A stretch of 64,000 bases of DNA from Seonamhaeicola sp. (GCF_028281565.1 NZ_JANQJQ010000018.1:62001-126000), one strand, 5' to 3'; numbered from the stretch's first letter, positions 1-9,573 are shown. The notes: generated by a model from the letters alone, not told the origin. Made by a program: numbers and translations.

Positions 1-2
1 GC

Positions 3-2351
3 TTTGTAATTACCATCTTATGTTTTTTGAATTTTGTACTTGCATATACTCAAGAACACACATTAGACTATAAAAACTCATCTTTAATTGATATTCTTGA
101 AGATCTGGAAAACAGATTTTCGGTGAAATTCTCATACAATAGTGATATCTTAAAAGGAGAAACCTTTTCATACTCTGGTGAAGCCACAATAAAAGGTTTT
201 CTTGATATCTTAAAAGAGACATTGGATTTAGAAATAATATTCATAGACGATGAGAACATTGTTCTAAAAAAAAAAGGCTCCCTAGAAGAAACGGCGGTCA
301 TCCATAATTTAGATGAAGTTTTAATTGTCACAGAATACCTTACCTCGGGATTTGACCAGAACAAGAAAGATGGCTCCATCAATTTGCAGCCCGCCAGGCT
401 AAATGTTCTACCGGGTCTCACAGAACCCGATGTATTGCAAAGTTTACAAATGCTACCGGGCATTTCAAGTCCTACGGAATCAGCCTCAAATTTACATATT
501 AGGGGAGGCACTCCCGATCAAAACCTGATATTATGGGATGGCATAAAAACTTACCACCAAGGGCATTTATTTGGGATGATTTCTGCATTCAACCCCTATA
601 TCACTGAGCAAGTAAACGTTTACAGAAGTGGAACCAGTGCAAAATATGGTGAACGTATTTCAAGCGTTATTGATATACAAACCACTAAAGAAATTCCTGA
701 GAAAACCACATTGGGGATTGGAGCCAATTTATTGCATTCAGATGCTTTTATAAAAACTCCAATTATTAAAAACAAACTTGGTGTCATCATATCGGCCCGA
801 AATTCATTATCCAATTTAAATTCAATTACATTTAATAGAATTAGTAATAAGGTTTTTCAAAATACTAGAATAAATGATAAGAACGAAATTCAAGAAGAAG
901 AGGAACTAAATATTTTGGACGATACATTTAAATTCACAGATTTTAATATTAAAGCTTTATGGCAAATTTCTAAAAACAGTAAACTTAGTATAAGCAGCCT
1001 ATTTATTAATAATGAATTAGATTATGCCAATGAAGACAATAATGGCAGCATTGCAAGAGACATATTGAATCTAAAGAATAACGGTTTTAGTATGAAATGG
1101 GATAAGAAATTCAATCCCAATTGGAGTTTCCAAAGTGACATTCATTTTTCCAATTACAATTCTTTTTATGAGTTTAATGAGCAATCTCTAGAAGGCAATT
1201 CTGATGAAAATGTAATTCGAGATAACCAAATTAAAGATTCTGGAGCAAGTCTACACAACCAATTAAAAATCAACTCCAATAACATATTTATTTTTGGTTT
1301 AGACTATAACAGATATAGAGTAGATTATAATATTGGATATGGGCAAAATGCCTCAATCAGGGAATCACAGAGTCGCACAGAATCAGTTAATTCGGTTTAT
1401 ATAGAACATCAGTTTCAACATAAAAATTGGTACATCCGGCCCGGAATACGATCAAGTTTATTTTCAGAAAACACTAAATTTTTAGTAGAACCAAGGTTGT
1501 TTGTTAACTATAAAATAAATAAAGCCTTAATGTTCAAAGCTTCTGGAGAAATAAAAAACCAAGCTATAAGCCAGTTAATCTCCTTTGATTTTAATTACTT
1601 GGGGCTAAACAATGAGATTTGGGCTTTAGCCAACAATGACAATATCCCTATACTTAACAACAAACAAATTACTTCAGGATTATCATTTACCAAAAAAGGA
1701 TGGAAAATTGATATTGAAGGATATTATAAGCATATAAAAGGCTTAACCTCGCTTACTAAGGGTTTTAATGCTTCTGTAACCGATGACGATTATGCCTCTG
1801 GAAAAAGCAACATATACGGCATTGATGTATTGTTAAAAAAGCGCATTGGAAATTTCCGAACCTGGTTAAGTTATTCTCTTAGCAAAACCGATTTTGACTT
1901 CAATAGTATTCAAAACAATAGTTTTCCTGGCAATTTTGATCAGCGCCACAGTTTATCTTTTTCTAATACCTATAAGTACAAACAATTTCAATTTTCGGTG
2001 GGCTGGCAATATGCCTCAGGAAAACCATTTTCAATGCCCTCGGGTTTTGAAACAACTATAAATGAAGAAGGTCAACCAGAAGGCTCCCTTATATTTTCAA
2101 GCCAAAACAATAGGCGTTTGCCCAGTTACCATAGACTTGACGCTAGTTTTATATACAACCTCTATCTGAATAAACAAAAGACGGTGAAAGCAAGAATGGG
2201 GATTTCTGTTCTTAATCTATACAATAGAAAGAACAATATCGACAAAATTTTTGATTTGGATGAAAATGAAAACTCTGAGTTTGAGATTATTGAAGAATCC
2301 GTTATTGGACTTAGAACCACTCCAAATTTTATCTTCAGAGTAAAATTATAG
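3..2351 (+). CDS. TonB-dependent receptor with STN domain (5' end outside window)
   Basis: Outer-membrane active-transport receptor for an unknown ligand. The reading frame is open to the window's left edge and encodes a hydrophobic stretch (FVITILCFLNFVLAYTQ) that looks like the end of a signal peptide, so the true start lies upstream; the in-frame TTG at 27 is probably not the start. After the signal comes an STN-type domain (about 60 residues, 'LIDILEDLENRFSVKFSYN'), a plug with the typical 'LHIRGGTPDQNLILWDG' segment, and a long beta-barrel finishing in a hydrophobic strand with terminal 'FRVKL'. An STN domain normally signals to a FecR-type anti-sigma factor, which may be encoded upstream of the window. 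No carboxypeptidase-regulatory domain is present, unlike SusC-type receptors. Family is clear; substrate is not. Confidence 0.9.
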   Translation, partial: FVITILCFLNFVLAYTQEHTLDYKNSSLIDILEDLENRFSVKFSYNSDILKGETFSYSGEATIKGFLDILKETLDLEIIFIDDENIVLKKKGSLEETAVIHNLDEVLIVTEYLTSGFDQNKKDGSINLQPARLNVLPGLTEPDVLQSLQMLPGISSPTESASNLHIRGGTPDQNLILWDGIKTYHQGHLFGMISAFNPYITEQVNVYRSGTSAKYGERISSVIDIQTTKEIPEKTTLGIGANLLHSDAFIKTPIIKNKLGVIISARNSLSNLNSITFNRISNKVFQNTRINDKNEIQEEEELNILDDTFKFTDFNIKALWQISKNSKLSISSLFINNELDYANEDNNGSIARDILNLKNNGFSMKWDKKFNPNWSFQSDIHFSNYNSFYEFNEQSLEGNSDENVIRDNQIKDSGASLHNQLKINSNNIFIFGLDYNRYRVDYNIGYGQNASIRESQSRTESVNSVYIEHQFQHKNWYIRPGIRSSLFSENTKFLVEPRLFVNYKINKALMFKASGEIKNQAISQLISFDFNYLGLNNEIWALANNDNIPILNNKQITSGLSFTKKGWKIDIEGYYKHIKGLTSLTKGFNASVTDDDYASGKSNIYGIDVLLKKRIGNFRTWLSYSLSKTDFDFNSIQNNSFPGNFDQRHSLSFSNTYKYKQFQFSVGWQYASGKPFSMPSGFETTINEEGQPEGSLIFSSQNNRRLPSYHRLDASFIYNLYLNKQKTVKARMGISVLNLYNRKNNIDKIFDLDENENSEFEIIEESVIGLRTTPNFIFRVKL

Positions 2352-2397
2352 AGTGTTTTTTGTAAAGTTTACGATGCTCTTATTTAGAGTTTAGATT

Positions 2398-2709
2398 ATG
2401 ATAAAACCAACTTTAGATTATTTTTTTTATAAAATTATTATCAATAACAGACTTAACAAACAAAAAATCTATAAAGAAGGCCTTAAAAGATTGAACAAAT
2501 TCGATATCCTGTTCAATACAAGTGACCTAGAAAGAAAGAGACAGTTGATCGGTTCGATGTTCCCGGAAAAGTTCCAGTTTGAGAAAAACAAAGTTCGAAC
2601 CGCTGATATAAATCCGATACTTTTAAAGATTGCCAGTATTAACAAAGGTTTTAAAGGGAATAAAAAAGGAACAAATCAAATAATTCTGATTTGTCCCAGT
2701 CTATCCTGA
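2398..2709 (+). pseudogene. C-terminal remnant of a serine site-specific recombinase
   Basis: A 103-codon frame whose residues 33-95 match the C-terminal end of large serine recombinases: 'RKRQLIGSMFPEKFQFEK' followed by 'RTADINPILLKIASIN' corresponds to the usual KR-x-I-I-G-S-x-PEK-L-x-F ... RT-x-x-x-N ending. The catalytic serine domain and the zinc-ribbon domain that should precede it (400 or more residues) are absent; the preceding DNA belongs to the TonB-dependent receptor. The first 30 codons match nothing I recognise. It is therefore a decayed end of an integrated element rather than a working gene. It points at the 3' end of tRNA-Leu. Assignment rests on motif recall, not on a search. 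Confidence 0.6.
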
Positions 2710-2832
2710 AGGAAGGAATTGCCAACTACGAGTCCCCGTCTCAACATGTTGAAAAAAGCCGTCCCTACGGGCCAACTGTTTTATTTTCTCCGCGAACTGA
2801 AACAAGTTTCGTTCGCTCCGAAAACAAAAAAA

Positions 2833-2850
2833 CCGGAACAACTGTTCCGG
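2833..2850 (-). terminator. Terminator after tRNA-Gly/tRNA-Leu
   Basis: Eight-base-pair GC-rich stem (CCGGAACA / TGTTCCGG). Read on the minus strand it is followed by a run of seven T. It lies 12 bases beyond the 3' end of tRNA-Leu. Confidence 0.8.
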
Positions 2851-2861
2851 CTTTTTATCTG

Positions 2862-2946
2862 TACTGAAGGCGGGACTTGAACCCGCACGGCCATAATGGC
2901 CATTGGATTTTAAGTCCAACGTGTCTACCAATTCCACCACTTCAGC
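2862..2946 (-). tRNA. tRNA-Leu (anticodon TAA)
   Basis: An 85-base class II tRNA on the minus strand. The acceptor stem GCTGAAG pairs with CTTCAGT, followed by discriminator A. The D arm contains GGTAGAC, the anticodon loop is CTTAAAA with anticodon TAA (reads UUA/UUG), there is a long variable arm (TGGCCATTATGGCC) as expected for leucine, and the T arm is GGTTCAAGTCC. CCA is not encoded. Thirty-four bases separate it from the upstream tRNA-Gly, so they are probably co-transcribed. Confidence 0.95.
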
Positions 2947-2980
2947 ATCCTGGTATATTCTGAACTTAAGAAAGTATCAG

Positions 2981-3052
2981 AGCGAAAGACGGGATTTGAA
3001 CCCGCGACCCTCACCTTGGCAAGGTGATGCTCTACCCCTGAGCTACTTTCGC
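2981..3052 (-). tRNA. tRNA-Gly (anticodon GCC)
   Basis: A 72-base tRNA on the minus strand: acceptor GCGAAAG / CTTTCGC with discriminator T, D loop AGGGGTAGA, anticodon stem-loop ACCTTGCCAAGGT giving anticodon GCC, and T arm GGTTCAAATCC. Lies just upstream of tRNA-Leu in the same orientation. CCA is not encoded. Confidence 0.95.
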
Positions 3053-3170
3053 AGTCTTGTTCTATGAACTTACCTGCGGCAAGCAGGCTTACAATCTCCC
3101 GATTGCGGATGCAAATTTAAACTATTTCTAGGAATTGCAAAGCCTTTTGACAAAATAAATGCAATTTATT

Positions 3171-5783
3171 TTAGGCCTGCTTTTTCTTCACTAACATACG
3201 CTTAATTTCATTGAGTTTCATAAGGGCTTCCACCGGTGTAAGCGTGTCAATATCCGTATGTAATATTTCGTCTTTGATATTTTCGAGCAAGGGGTCATCC
3301 AAATTAAAGAAGCTCAATTGCATGTCGTTTGGAATCGTTTTTACTTTATCAGTAAGTTCTTCACTGGAATGCGATTGCTCTAACTTCTTTAAAATCTTAT
3401 TGGCACGACGCAACACCTGTTGTGGCATCCCCGCCATTTTGGCTACGTGAATACCAAAACTATGATGACTGCCGCCTGCCACAAGTTTCCTCAGGAACAG
3501 TACATTATCCTTTAATTCTTTTACCGACACATTGAAGTTCTTGATGCGTTCAAAGGTTTCGGTCATTTCATTAAGTTCATGATAGTGCGTGGCAAATAAG
3601 GTTTTAGGCTTTGAGGGGTGTTCATGCAAATATTCACTGATGGCCCAGGCAATGGAAATACCGTCGTAGGTACTGGTCCCACGGCCAATTTCATCCAGCA
3701 ACACTAAACTTCGGTCTGAGATATTATTCAAAATAGAAGCCGTTTCATTCATCTCTACCATAAAAGTGGATTCGCCCATAGAGATATTATCACTGGCACC
3801 AACCCTGGTGAAGATCTTATCCACCAGACCAATTCTGGCCGATCTCGCCGGCACAAAGCTTCCAATTTGTGCCAGCAATACGATTAAAGCCGTTTGACGT
3901 AATATGGCCGATTTACCGGACATATTAGGCCCGGTGATCATAATGATCTGCTGGTCCACCCTATCTAAAAACACATCATTGGCAATATAGGATTCGCCCA
4001 ATGGCAATTGCTTTTCTATAACCGGGTGGCGCCCATCTTTAATATCCAGGTCAAAGGACTCATCAATAACAGGATTCACATAGTTATTATCTTTGGCCAA
4101 TTGTGCAAAACCACATAAACAATCCAGTTGCCCAATTAAATGCGCATTTTGCTGAACCGCCTTGATATACTGGTTCATCCAAACCACCAGATCAGTGAAC
4201 AGTTCCTGCTCCAGGGCCTGAATTCTATCTTCAGCACCTAAGATCTTGGCTTCGTATTCTTTTAACTCTTCGGTGATATAGCGTTCGGCACTTACCAAGG
4301 TTTGCTTTCTGATCCATGCTTCCGGCACCTTGTCTTTATGGGTATTTCGGACTTCAATATAATACCCGAATACATTATTGGACGCAATTTTTAAGGAAGG
4401 GATTCCGGTGCGTTCGCTTTCACGCTCCAGCATATTATCGAGGTAATCCTTCCCGGATTTAGACAGGCCTCGTAATTCATCAAGCTCCGAAGAGAATCCG
4501 GAGGCTATGGCATTCCCTTTTAAAACGTTTACCGGAGCCTCTTCATTTAAAGTTTCCTTAATTTTTTCACGAAGCACCTCACACCCCTGAAGGTTATCAC
4601 CTATGATTTTAAGGGATTCATTACTGCAATTAAAAGCCAATGCTTTTATAGGCACAATAGCCTCCAAAGAGTTTTTAAGCTGAATGACCTCACGCGGATT
4701 TACTTTAGCCGTGGCAATTTTTGAAATAAGGCGCTCCAGATCGCCAATATGCTTTATATGATGTTGAATTTTTTGATGGGTAGCATCCTGTTTGGTTAAA
4801 AAATCCACCACCTCATGCCGTTGCCTGATCTTATCCAAATGCTTTAAAGGTAAGGCCAACCAACGCTTGAGCATACGCCCGCCCATGGGCGACAAGGTTT
4901 TATCAATAACATTTAAAAGCGTCACCGCATTGTTATTGGTAGAATGGTACAGCTCTAAATTCCGGATGGTAAACTTGTCCATCCACACATAATCGTCTTC
5001 AGCAATCCTGGAAATAGAGGTGATGTGTTGCAATCTATGGTGCTGTGTCTCCCCTAAATAATGCAAAACGGATCCCGAGGCAATGATCCCTTCGTACAGA
5101 TCTTCAATACCAAAGCCTTTCAGCGTTTTCGTATTGAAATGTTTGGTGAGGGTTTCATAGGCATAATCGGTCTGATATACCCAATCTTCCAAATAAAAGG
5201 TATGAAAATCGGTTCCAAAAGTGTCATTAAACTGACTGCGTTTCTGTTTAGACACCAGGACTTCACTGGGGTTAAAATTCTGAAGCAGTTTATCAATGTA
5301 TTCGGCATTGCCCTGGGACGTTAAAAACTCCCCTGTGGAAATATCTAAAAATGACACCCCAATGTATTTTTTATCAAAATATACCGAACACAAAAAGTTA
5401 TTGGATTTAGAGACGAGTACCTCATCATTAAGTGCTACACCGGGTGTTACCAGCTCGGTCACACCGCGCTTTACGATCTTTTTAGTAAGTTTTGGGTCCT
5501 CCAGCTGATCACAAATAGCCACACGTTCTCCGGCCTTAACCAGTTTAGGCAAATACGTATTTAAAGAATGGTGAGGAAAACCGGCTAACTCCGTTTCGCT
5601 TTCACTCCCAGCACCGCGTTTGGTTAAAATAATACCTAAAATACCGGCTGTTTTTACCGCATCCTTCCCAAAGGTTTCATAAAAATCCCCCACGCGAAAC
5701 AACAATAAGGCATCCGGATACTTTGCTTTAATAGCATTGTATTGCTTCATTAACGGGGTTTCTTTTTTTGCTTTTTTCGTCAT
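3171..5783 (-). CDS. mutS: DNA mismatch repair protein MutS
   Basis: Recognises base mismatches and small loops and starts mismatch repair with MutL. The 870-residue product has the full family order: mismatch-binding domain I with the Phe-x-Glu motif (F34-Y35-E36), connector, core/lever and clamp, then the ABC-type ATPase with Walker A GPNMSGKS at 618-625, Walker B '[11 protein letters not shown]' around 693-703 and the 'ATHYHEL' motif. A reading frame 13 codons longer exists, but those codons ([13 protein letters not shown]) are translated from a dispersed hairpin repeat at 5792-5816, so I start at the ATG giving [10 protein letters not shown]. Monocistronic as far as can be seen. Confidence 0.97.
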   Translation of the reverse strand: MTKKAKKETPLMKQYNAIKAKYPDALLLFRVGDFYETFGKDAVKTAGILGIILTKRGAGSESETELAGFPHHSLNTYLPKLVKAGERVAICDQLEDPKLTKKIVKRGVTELVTPGVALNDEVLVSKSNNFLCSVYFDKKYIGVSFLDISTGEFLTSQGNAEYIDKLLQNFNPSEVLVSKQKRSQFNDTFGTDFHTFYLEDWVYQTDYAYETLTKHFNTKTLKGFGIEDLYEGIIASGSVLHYLGETQHHRLQHITSISRIAEDDYVWMDKFTIRNLELYHSTNNNAVTLLNVIDKTLSPMGGRMLKRWLALPLKHLDKIRQRHEVVDFLTKQDATHQKIQHHIKHIGDLERLISKIATAKVNPREVIQLKNSLEAIVPIKALAFNCSNESLKIIGDNLQGCEVLREKIKETLNEEAPVNVLKGNAIASGFSSELDELRGLSKSGKDYLDNMLERESERTGIPSLKIASNNVFGYYIEVRNTHKDKVPEAWIRKQTLVSAERYITEELKEYEAKILGAEDRIQALEQELFTDLVVWMNQYIKAVQQNAHLIGQLDCLCGFAQLAKDNNYVNPVIDESFDLDIKDGRHPVIEKQLPLGESYIANDVFLDRVDQQIIMITGPNMSGKSAILRQTALIVLLAQIGSFVPARSARIGLVDKIFTRVGASDNISMGESTFMVEMNETASILNNISDRSLVLLDEIGRGTSTYDGISIAWAISEYLHEHPSKPKTLFATHYHELNEMTETFERIKNFNVSVKELKDNVLFLRKLVAGGSHHSFGIHVAKMAGMPQQVLRRANKILKKLEQSHSSEELTDKVKTIPNDMQLSFFNLDDPLLENIKDEILHTDIDTLTPVEALMKLNEIKRMLVKKKQA

Positions 5784-5791
5784 GTCTCTAT

Positions 5792-5816
5792 TGTCATTCC
5801 CGCAACGGCGGGAATC
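5792..5816 (-). repeat. Dispersed hairpin repeat, GACA family (type B)
   Basis: Read on the minus strand: ATTCCCGC, loop CGTT, GCGGGAAT, then GACA. A perfect 8-bp stem placed 9 bases upstream of the mutS start codon, so it would lie in the mutS leader. It creates a false N-terminal extension of the mutS frame. Confidence 0.75.
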
Positions 5817-5948
5817 TACCAATGGTAAAGTGGTTTTTAAATATTATTTTTGCTTCAGATGTAAGATTGCTAATGTAGTATAATTTTGATTTTTTTTGAA
5901 ATAGACCTGCTGGAAGTTATCTACAATTAGTACGAGATTTTAACAAAA

Positions 5949-5976
5949 TGTCATTCTGAACAGCGTGAAGAATCTC
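5949..5976 (-). repeat. Dispersed hairpin repeat (type A), left half of doublet
   Basis: On the minus strand: ATTCT, TC, ACGCTGT, TC, AGAAT, GACA. The five-base arms are complementary and flanked inside by the TC/TC mismatch typical of type A copies. Faces away from the copy at 5994-6020. Confidence 0.7.
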
Positions 5977-5993
5977 ATTGAAGGCAAACAAAA

Positions 5994-6020
5994 AGATGCT
6001 TCGGTTCGCTCAGCATGACA
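5994..6020 (+). repeat. Dispersed hairpin repeat (type A), right half of doublet
   Basis: ATGCT, TC, GGTTCGC, TC, AGCAT, GACA. Compared with its partner at 5949-5976 the arm reads ATGCT instead of ATTCT and the other arm has changed to match (AGCAT instead of AGAAT). Confidence 0.7.
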
Positions 6021-6196
6021 AAGTGAGTTTTAAATATTATTTTTACCAAGTCGCAAGAGCACTAATACAAACAGTATTCCGCCTTTTATAAAGTGGAACA
6101 AACCTAAGTCATATTTAATTATCATGATTTGATTAGCCACGAATACACAAATATTTTATTTAATGATTCGTGAATTTGTGGCACAAGATTTTTTTT

Positions 6197-6736
6197 ATGC
6201 GCAAACTTAAAAACAGCGAACTGGACCGGTTAAGCGTCAACGATTTTAAAACGGCTAAAAAGACACCTTTAATCATTGTACTGGATAATATCAGAAGCTT
6301 AAACAACATCGGATCTGTCTTTAGAACCAGTGACGCCTTTTTAATTGAAAAGATCTACCTCTGCGGTATTACGGCCACACCACCGCATAAAGATATTCAT
6401 AAAACGGCTTTGGGCAGTACCGATACCGTAGATTGGGAATATGTTGAAAATACTCCGGACCTGGTTACAAGACTAAAGTCTCAAGGTGTGAAAGTGTGTG
6501 CTATTGAACAAGCCGAAAATGCCACGATGTTAAACGACTTCATACCTGAGCCTCAAACAACTTACGCCCTGGTTTTTGGCAATGAAGTTAAAGGAGTGGC
6601 TCAGGATGTGGTCAGCACCAGTGATGTGGTGATTGAAATCCCGCAATACGGTACCAAACACTCTTTAAATATTTCCGTGAGTGCAGGTGTTATGATTTGG
6701 GATGTGTTTAGCAAATTAAAAAATTCCAATCTCTAA
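6197..6736 (+). CDS. TrmH family (SPOUT) RNA 2'-O-methyltransferase
   Basis: Predicted to methylate a ribose 2'-hydroxyl in tRNA or rRNA using S-adenosylmethionine. The 179-residue product shows the three SPOUT motifs in order: 'LDNIRSLNNIGSVFRTSDAF' near residue 30 (catalytic Asn and Arg), 'LVFGNEVKGV' near 125, and 'IPQYGTKHSLNISVSAG' near 150, which forms the knotted cofactor site. It lacks the N-terminal substrate-binding extension of larger TrmH/RlmB proteins, so the RNA target is not predictable. A GTG 27 bases upstream would add nine residues; the ATG giving MRKLKNSEL is preferred because conservation begins there. Thirty bases separate it from the next methyltransferase gene. Confidence 0.9.
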   Translation: MRKLKNSELDRLSVNDFKTAKKTPLIIVLDNIRSLNNIGSVFRTSDAFLIEKIYLCGITATPPHKDIHKTALGSTDTVDWEYVENTPDLVTRLKSQGVKVCAIEQAENATMLNDFIPEPQTTYALVFGNEVKGVAQDVVSTSDVVIEIPQYGTKHSLNISVSAGVMIWDVFSKLKNSNL

Positions 6737-6766
6737 ATTCCAAATCCCAATAAAACACTTTATCAG

Positions 6767-7426
6767 GTGACCAAAAAATCAAAAACACCGTGGCTAACAA
6801 AGGATGTTATGGATCAGATCTATGAGCAACATCTTTGGGGTGGTAAGGATTTTGATTTTTATTCCGGTTACGGCTCCCATGACAATAACATCGTAAAACC
6901 CTATTTAGAGGCTGTTATTAATTTTTTGGATTCTTTTTCTGAACCTTTGGTCGTATGTGATCTAGGTTGTGGCGATTTCAATATTGGTAAGCACCTAACA
7001 TCCCATACCAAAACCTATATTGCCGTTGATATTGTTGAAAAACTGATTCAAAGGAATAAGGCTCAATTTAAAGCAGACGAATTAGAGTTCCATTGTCTGG
7101 ACATTTCAAAAGATGACCTGCCGCATGCCGACTGTGTGATCCTGCGACAAGTTCTTCAGCATTTGTCAAATACTGAAATACATCAAATCCTCAAGAAATT
7201 AAGAGGTTACAAATACATCATCTTAACAGAGCATGTTCCCATAGGGAACTTTATCGCCAACAAAGACATCATTTCCGGACAAGGCATCAGGCTAAAACAA
7301 AACAGCGGCGTTAATCTATCAGAATCACCGTTCCATTTTAAAATTAAAGATCAAAAAACCTTGAACGAACATTTTGTGGAAAATAATAAAGGACGTATTT
7401 TGACTGTCTTGTATAAAGTGTTTTGA
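6767..7426 (+). CDS. Class I SAM-dependent methyltransferase
   Basis: A 219-residue Rossmann-fold methyltransferase. Motif I is visible as 'VVCDLGCGDFNIGKHL' around residues 62-77, with an acidic residue after strand 2 ('YIAVDIVEKLI') and 'ADCVILRQVLQHLSN' for the motif IV/V region. No partner or substrate signature is recognised. It starts with GTG (MTKKSKTPWL); the next in-frame ATG is 14 codons later. Placed just after the TrmH-family gene on the same strand and converging on folK-dNK. Substrate unknown. Confidence 0.8.
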   Translation: MTKKSKTPWLTKDVMDQIYEQHLWGGKDFDFYSGYGSHDNNIVKPYLEAVINFLDSFSEPLVVCDLGCGDFNIGKHLTSHTKTYIAVDIVEKLIQRNKAQFKADELEFHCLDISKDDLPHADCVILRQVLQHLSNTEIHQILKKLRGYKYIILTEHVPIGNFIANKDIISGQGIRLKQNSGVNLSESPFHFKIKDQKTLNEHFVENNKGRILTVLYKVF

Positions 7427-7463
7427 TTGTTGTATCCTTTTTGTCATTCTTGTCTTTCGACTA

Positions 7464-8594
7464 TCACTCACCACAGATGGTGCTCAAAATCCATAAATAA
7501 TCGGCACGGTTTTTTACAAAATCTCTATCGGAGATATCAATGATCTTCACGTTAAAGTCTTTTTGGGTTTTTAAGAACTCCAAATAGCCTTCATTAATTT
7601 TTTCCAGGTAATCATCTTCAATATCCTGCTCGTAATCTCGGCCGCGTTTTTTAATGTTCTCCTGTAACCGCTTTGTATTCTGGTATAAATACACATACAA
7701 TTCCGGTTTGGCAATATCCTTATACATTAGATAGAATAACTTCCGGTATAGGGTGAACTCATCTTCCTGTAAAGTGATCTTGGAAAAGATAAGCGATTTA
7801 AACACATCATAGTCACTTACAATAAAGTCTTTGAATAGATCCAACTGAGACAGGTCATCACTTATTTGCTGGTATCTGTCTGCTAAAAAAGACATTTCCA
7901 ATGGAAATGCATATCGGGCGGCGTCTTTATAAAACTTTGGCAAAAACGGGTTGTCTGCAAACCTTTCCAGAATAAGTTTGGCATTAAAATCCTGTGATAT
8001 CATAGTTGCTAAACTCGTTTTACCGGCACCTATATTGCCTTCAATAGCTATATAATTAAACCTGGAAAAATCATAAGCCTTCCTCGGGTTTTTTAACCAG
8101 ATCTTAATAGGTTCCAGAACCGAGTCGTCTTCGCACGCCTCCAACAGAACTGATACTTCTTTGTTTAATTTAGGGTGCTTTACTTTTGAAGCAATATCAT
8201 AGAGTGGTTGTAACACAAACCTGCGTTTTGCCATTTCGGGATGCGGTACCTGCAAGGTTTTGATATCAATCACAGCGTCTCCTGCAAAAATGATATCCAA
8301 ATCTATGGTGCGTGCTTCGTATCCTTTACCTGTCTTACGGGTACGCCCTAATGATTTTTCAATTTTTAATAATACTTCCAGCACGTTTTGAGGCTTTAAA
8401 TAGCTATCTAAAACCAAACAGGCATTCAGAAAATCATCACTTTCAAAACCAAAAGCCGGCGATTTATAAACCTTTGAAATTAACTTAACATTCCCTACTT
8501 CGGCATGTATAGCATCAACCGCTAATTGCAGGTTTTTAAGCTTATCACCTTTATTGCTCCCCAGGGCTATATAAAATGTGGTAGATGACATCAT
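7464..8594 (-). CDS. Fused HPPK (FolK) and deoxynucleoside kinase
   Basis: Two enzymes in one 376-residue chain. Residues 1-160 are 6-hydroxymethyl-7,8-dihydropterin pyrophosphokinase of folate synthesis: 'LGSNKGD' at 11-17, 'RTIDLDII' at 95-102 and 'PHPEMAKRRFVLQPL' at 117-131 carry the metal- and ATP-binding residues. Residues 180-376 are a deoxynucleoside kinase of the dCK/dGK family with P-loop GNIGAGKTS (186-194), the 'FADNPFL' and 'SFLADRYQQ' segments and an Arg-rich lid 'KKRGRDYEQ'. This fusion is frequent in Flavobacteriia from general knowledge. Whether the kinase prefers deoxyadenosine, deoxyguanosine or deoxycytidine cannot be told. Convergent with the methyltransferase gene, divergent from yhhQ. 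Confidence 0.93.
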   Translation of the reverse strand: MMSSTTFYIALGSNKGDKLKNLQLAVDAIHAEVGNVKLISKVYKSPAFGFESDDFLNACLVLDSYLKPQNVLEVLLKIEKSLGRTRKTGKGYEARTIDLDIIFAGDAVIDIKTLQVPHPEMAKRRFVLQPLYDIASKVKHPKLNKEVSVLLEACEDDSVLEPIKIWLKNPRKAYDFSRFNYIAIEGNIGAGKTSLATMISQDFNAKLILERFADNPFLPKFYKDAARYAFPLEMSFLADRYQQISDDLSQLDLFKDFIVSDYDVFKSLIFSKITLQEDEFTLYRKLFYLMYKDIAKPELYVYLYQNTKRLQENIKKRGRDYEQDIEDDYLEKINEGYLEFLKTQKDFNVKIIDISDRDFVKNRADYLWILSTICGE

Positions 8595-8785
8595 AGAAAG
8601 GGCAAAATAAAAAAAGTTAATGTTTTCTTTTCTTTTTACAGAAGGTATTTATTCACAAATTGTCCTGAATATTGATACTGAGGTTGTCCGGGTACAATCA
8701 CACCTTTGGCGTAACTCCCGAACTGAGATAGGAAAATTAAAAATTGCGTATATTGACCCTGCAACAGATCGTTACTTTTTAATTT

Positions 8786-9490
8786 ATGACACAAAAAGAT
8801 AAACTAGCCGCCCAAAGAATCTACATGCTCTTAGGAGCGCTTTTTATTACCTCTCTGGTTGTTTCAAATTTAATTTTTCAAAAGTTTTTTTATTGGTATC
8901 CGGTGGATGTTGAGATCTTCGGCAGTAAACTTTTTGAAATTTCCGTAGGTATCTTGCCTTATCCCATTACTTTTTTAATTACCGATCTCATTAGTGAGAT
9001 CTACGGTAAAAAACGGGCGAACCAGGTGGTAGTCACAGGTATTTTTGCCTCTTTCTTTTCGCTTTTAATTGTTTCTGCTTCCAGCCTGGTGCAGGCCACA
9101 CCATGGTCTCCCGTTGACAACGACATGTTTGACACGGTTTTTGGAAACACTATCCTTGCTGTTTTAGCCAGTATGATGGCTTATTTATTTGCCCAGTTTG
9201 TGGACATACAGATCTATCATTTCTGGAAACAATTAACACAAGGCAGACACCTTTGGCTGCGTAATAACTTTTCAACCTGGTTTTCACAATTTGTGGACAC
9301 CTTCACAGTACTCGGTCTTTTATGCCTATTTGAAATCATTGCGTGGGACCGGTTTCTCGGCCTTTTATTCAGTGGATTCCTCTTTAAAGTACTGGTAGCA
9401 GCTGCAGATACGCCCTTTTTATATTTAGGTGTGTTCCTGTTCAGAAAACGCTTTAAATTAAAGGTGAACGAGGAGATCGACTTGTTATAA
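8786..9490 (+). CDS. yhhQ: Queuosine precursor transporter (YhhQ/DUF165 family)
   Basis: Inner-membrane protein of 234 residues that imports preQ0/preQ1, precursors of the tRNA base queuosine. About six membrane segments are visible, beginning with 'LLGALFITSLVVSNLIF'. Family hallmarks include 'GILPYPITFLITDLISEIYG' and 'WLRNNFSTWFSQFVDT' (conserved acidic and Asn residues in the pore). No queuosine-synthesis genes are in the window, consistent with salvage from outside but not proving it. The 190 bases upstream show no preQ1 riboswitch that I can recognise. Confidence 0.9.
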   Translation: MTQKDKLAAQRIYMLLGALFITSLVVSNLIFQKFFYWYPVDVEIFGSKLFEISVGILPYPITFLITDLISEIYGKKRANQVVVTGIFASFFSLLIVSASSLVQATPWSPVDNDMFDTVFGNTILAVLASMMAYLFAQFVDIQIYHFWKQLTQGRHLWLRNNFSTWFSQFVDTFTVLGLLCLFEIIAWDRFLGLLFSGFLFKVLVAAADTPFLYLGVFLFRKRFKLKVNEEIDLL

Positions 9491-9573
9491 CACGGGTTAA
9501 TTTTGGGTTAAATTTTAATCGGTTTCAAACCAAATCTTTCCAACTGCCGTATATTTATTCAAAAGTATGCTTT

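Larger units (their letters stand above)
5817..6196. other. Intergenic region between divergent mutS and a TrmH-family gene
   Basis: About 380 bases with no credible gene. It holds an outward-facing doublet of GACA-family hairpins (5949-5976 and 5994-6020) and otherwise AT-rich sequence. Promoters for both divergent genes are expected here; a TAATTTTG -7-like match near 5881 on the plus strand is over 300 bases from the plus-strand gene and is not convincing. Confidence 0.6.

Noticed and set aside
2701-2940. 79-codon minus-strand frame
   Set aside because: It is a translation of tRNA-Leu and the terminator after it.
5784-5822. 13-codon N-terminal extension of MutS
   Set aside because: The codons come from a dispersed hairpin repeat, and MutS conservation begins at the later ATG.
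8595-8785. Possible preQ1 riboswitch in front of the queuosine-precursor transporter
   Set aside because: A GAGGTT...CACACCT pairing is visible near 8680-8715 but the A-rich tail and conserved core of preQ1 riboswitches are missing.
8620-8802. 60-codon plus-strand frame before yhhQ
   Set aside because: No recognisable domain, no start context, and it overlaps the yhhQ start by 17 bases; more likely leader sequence.
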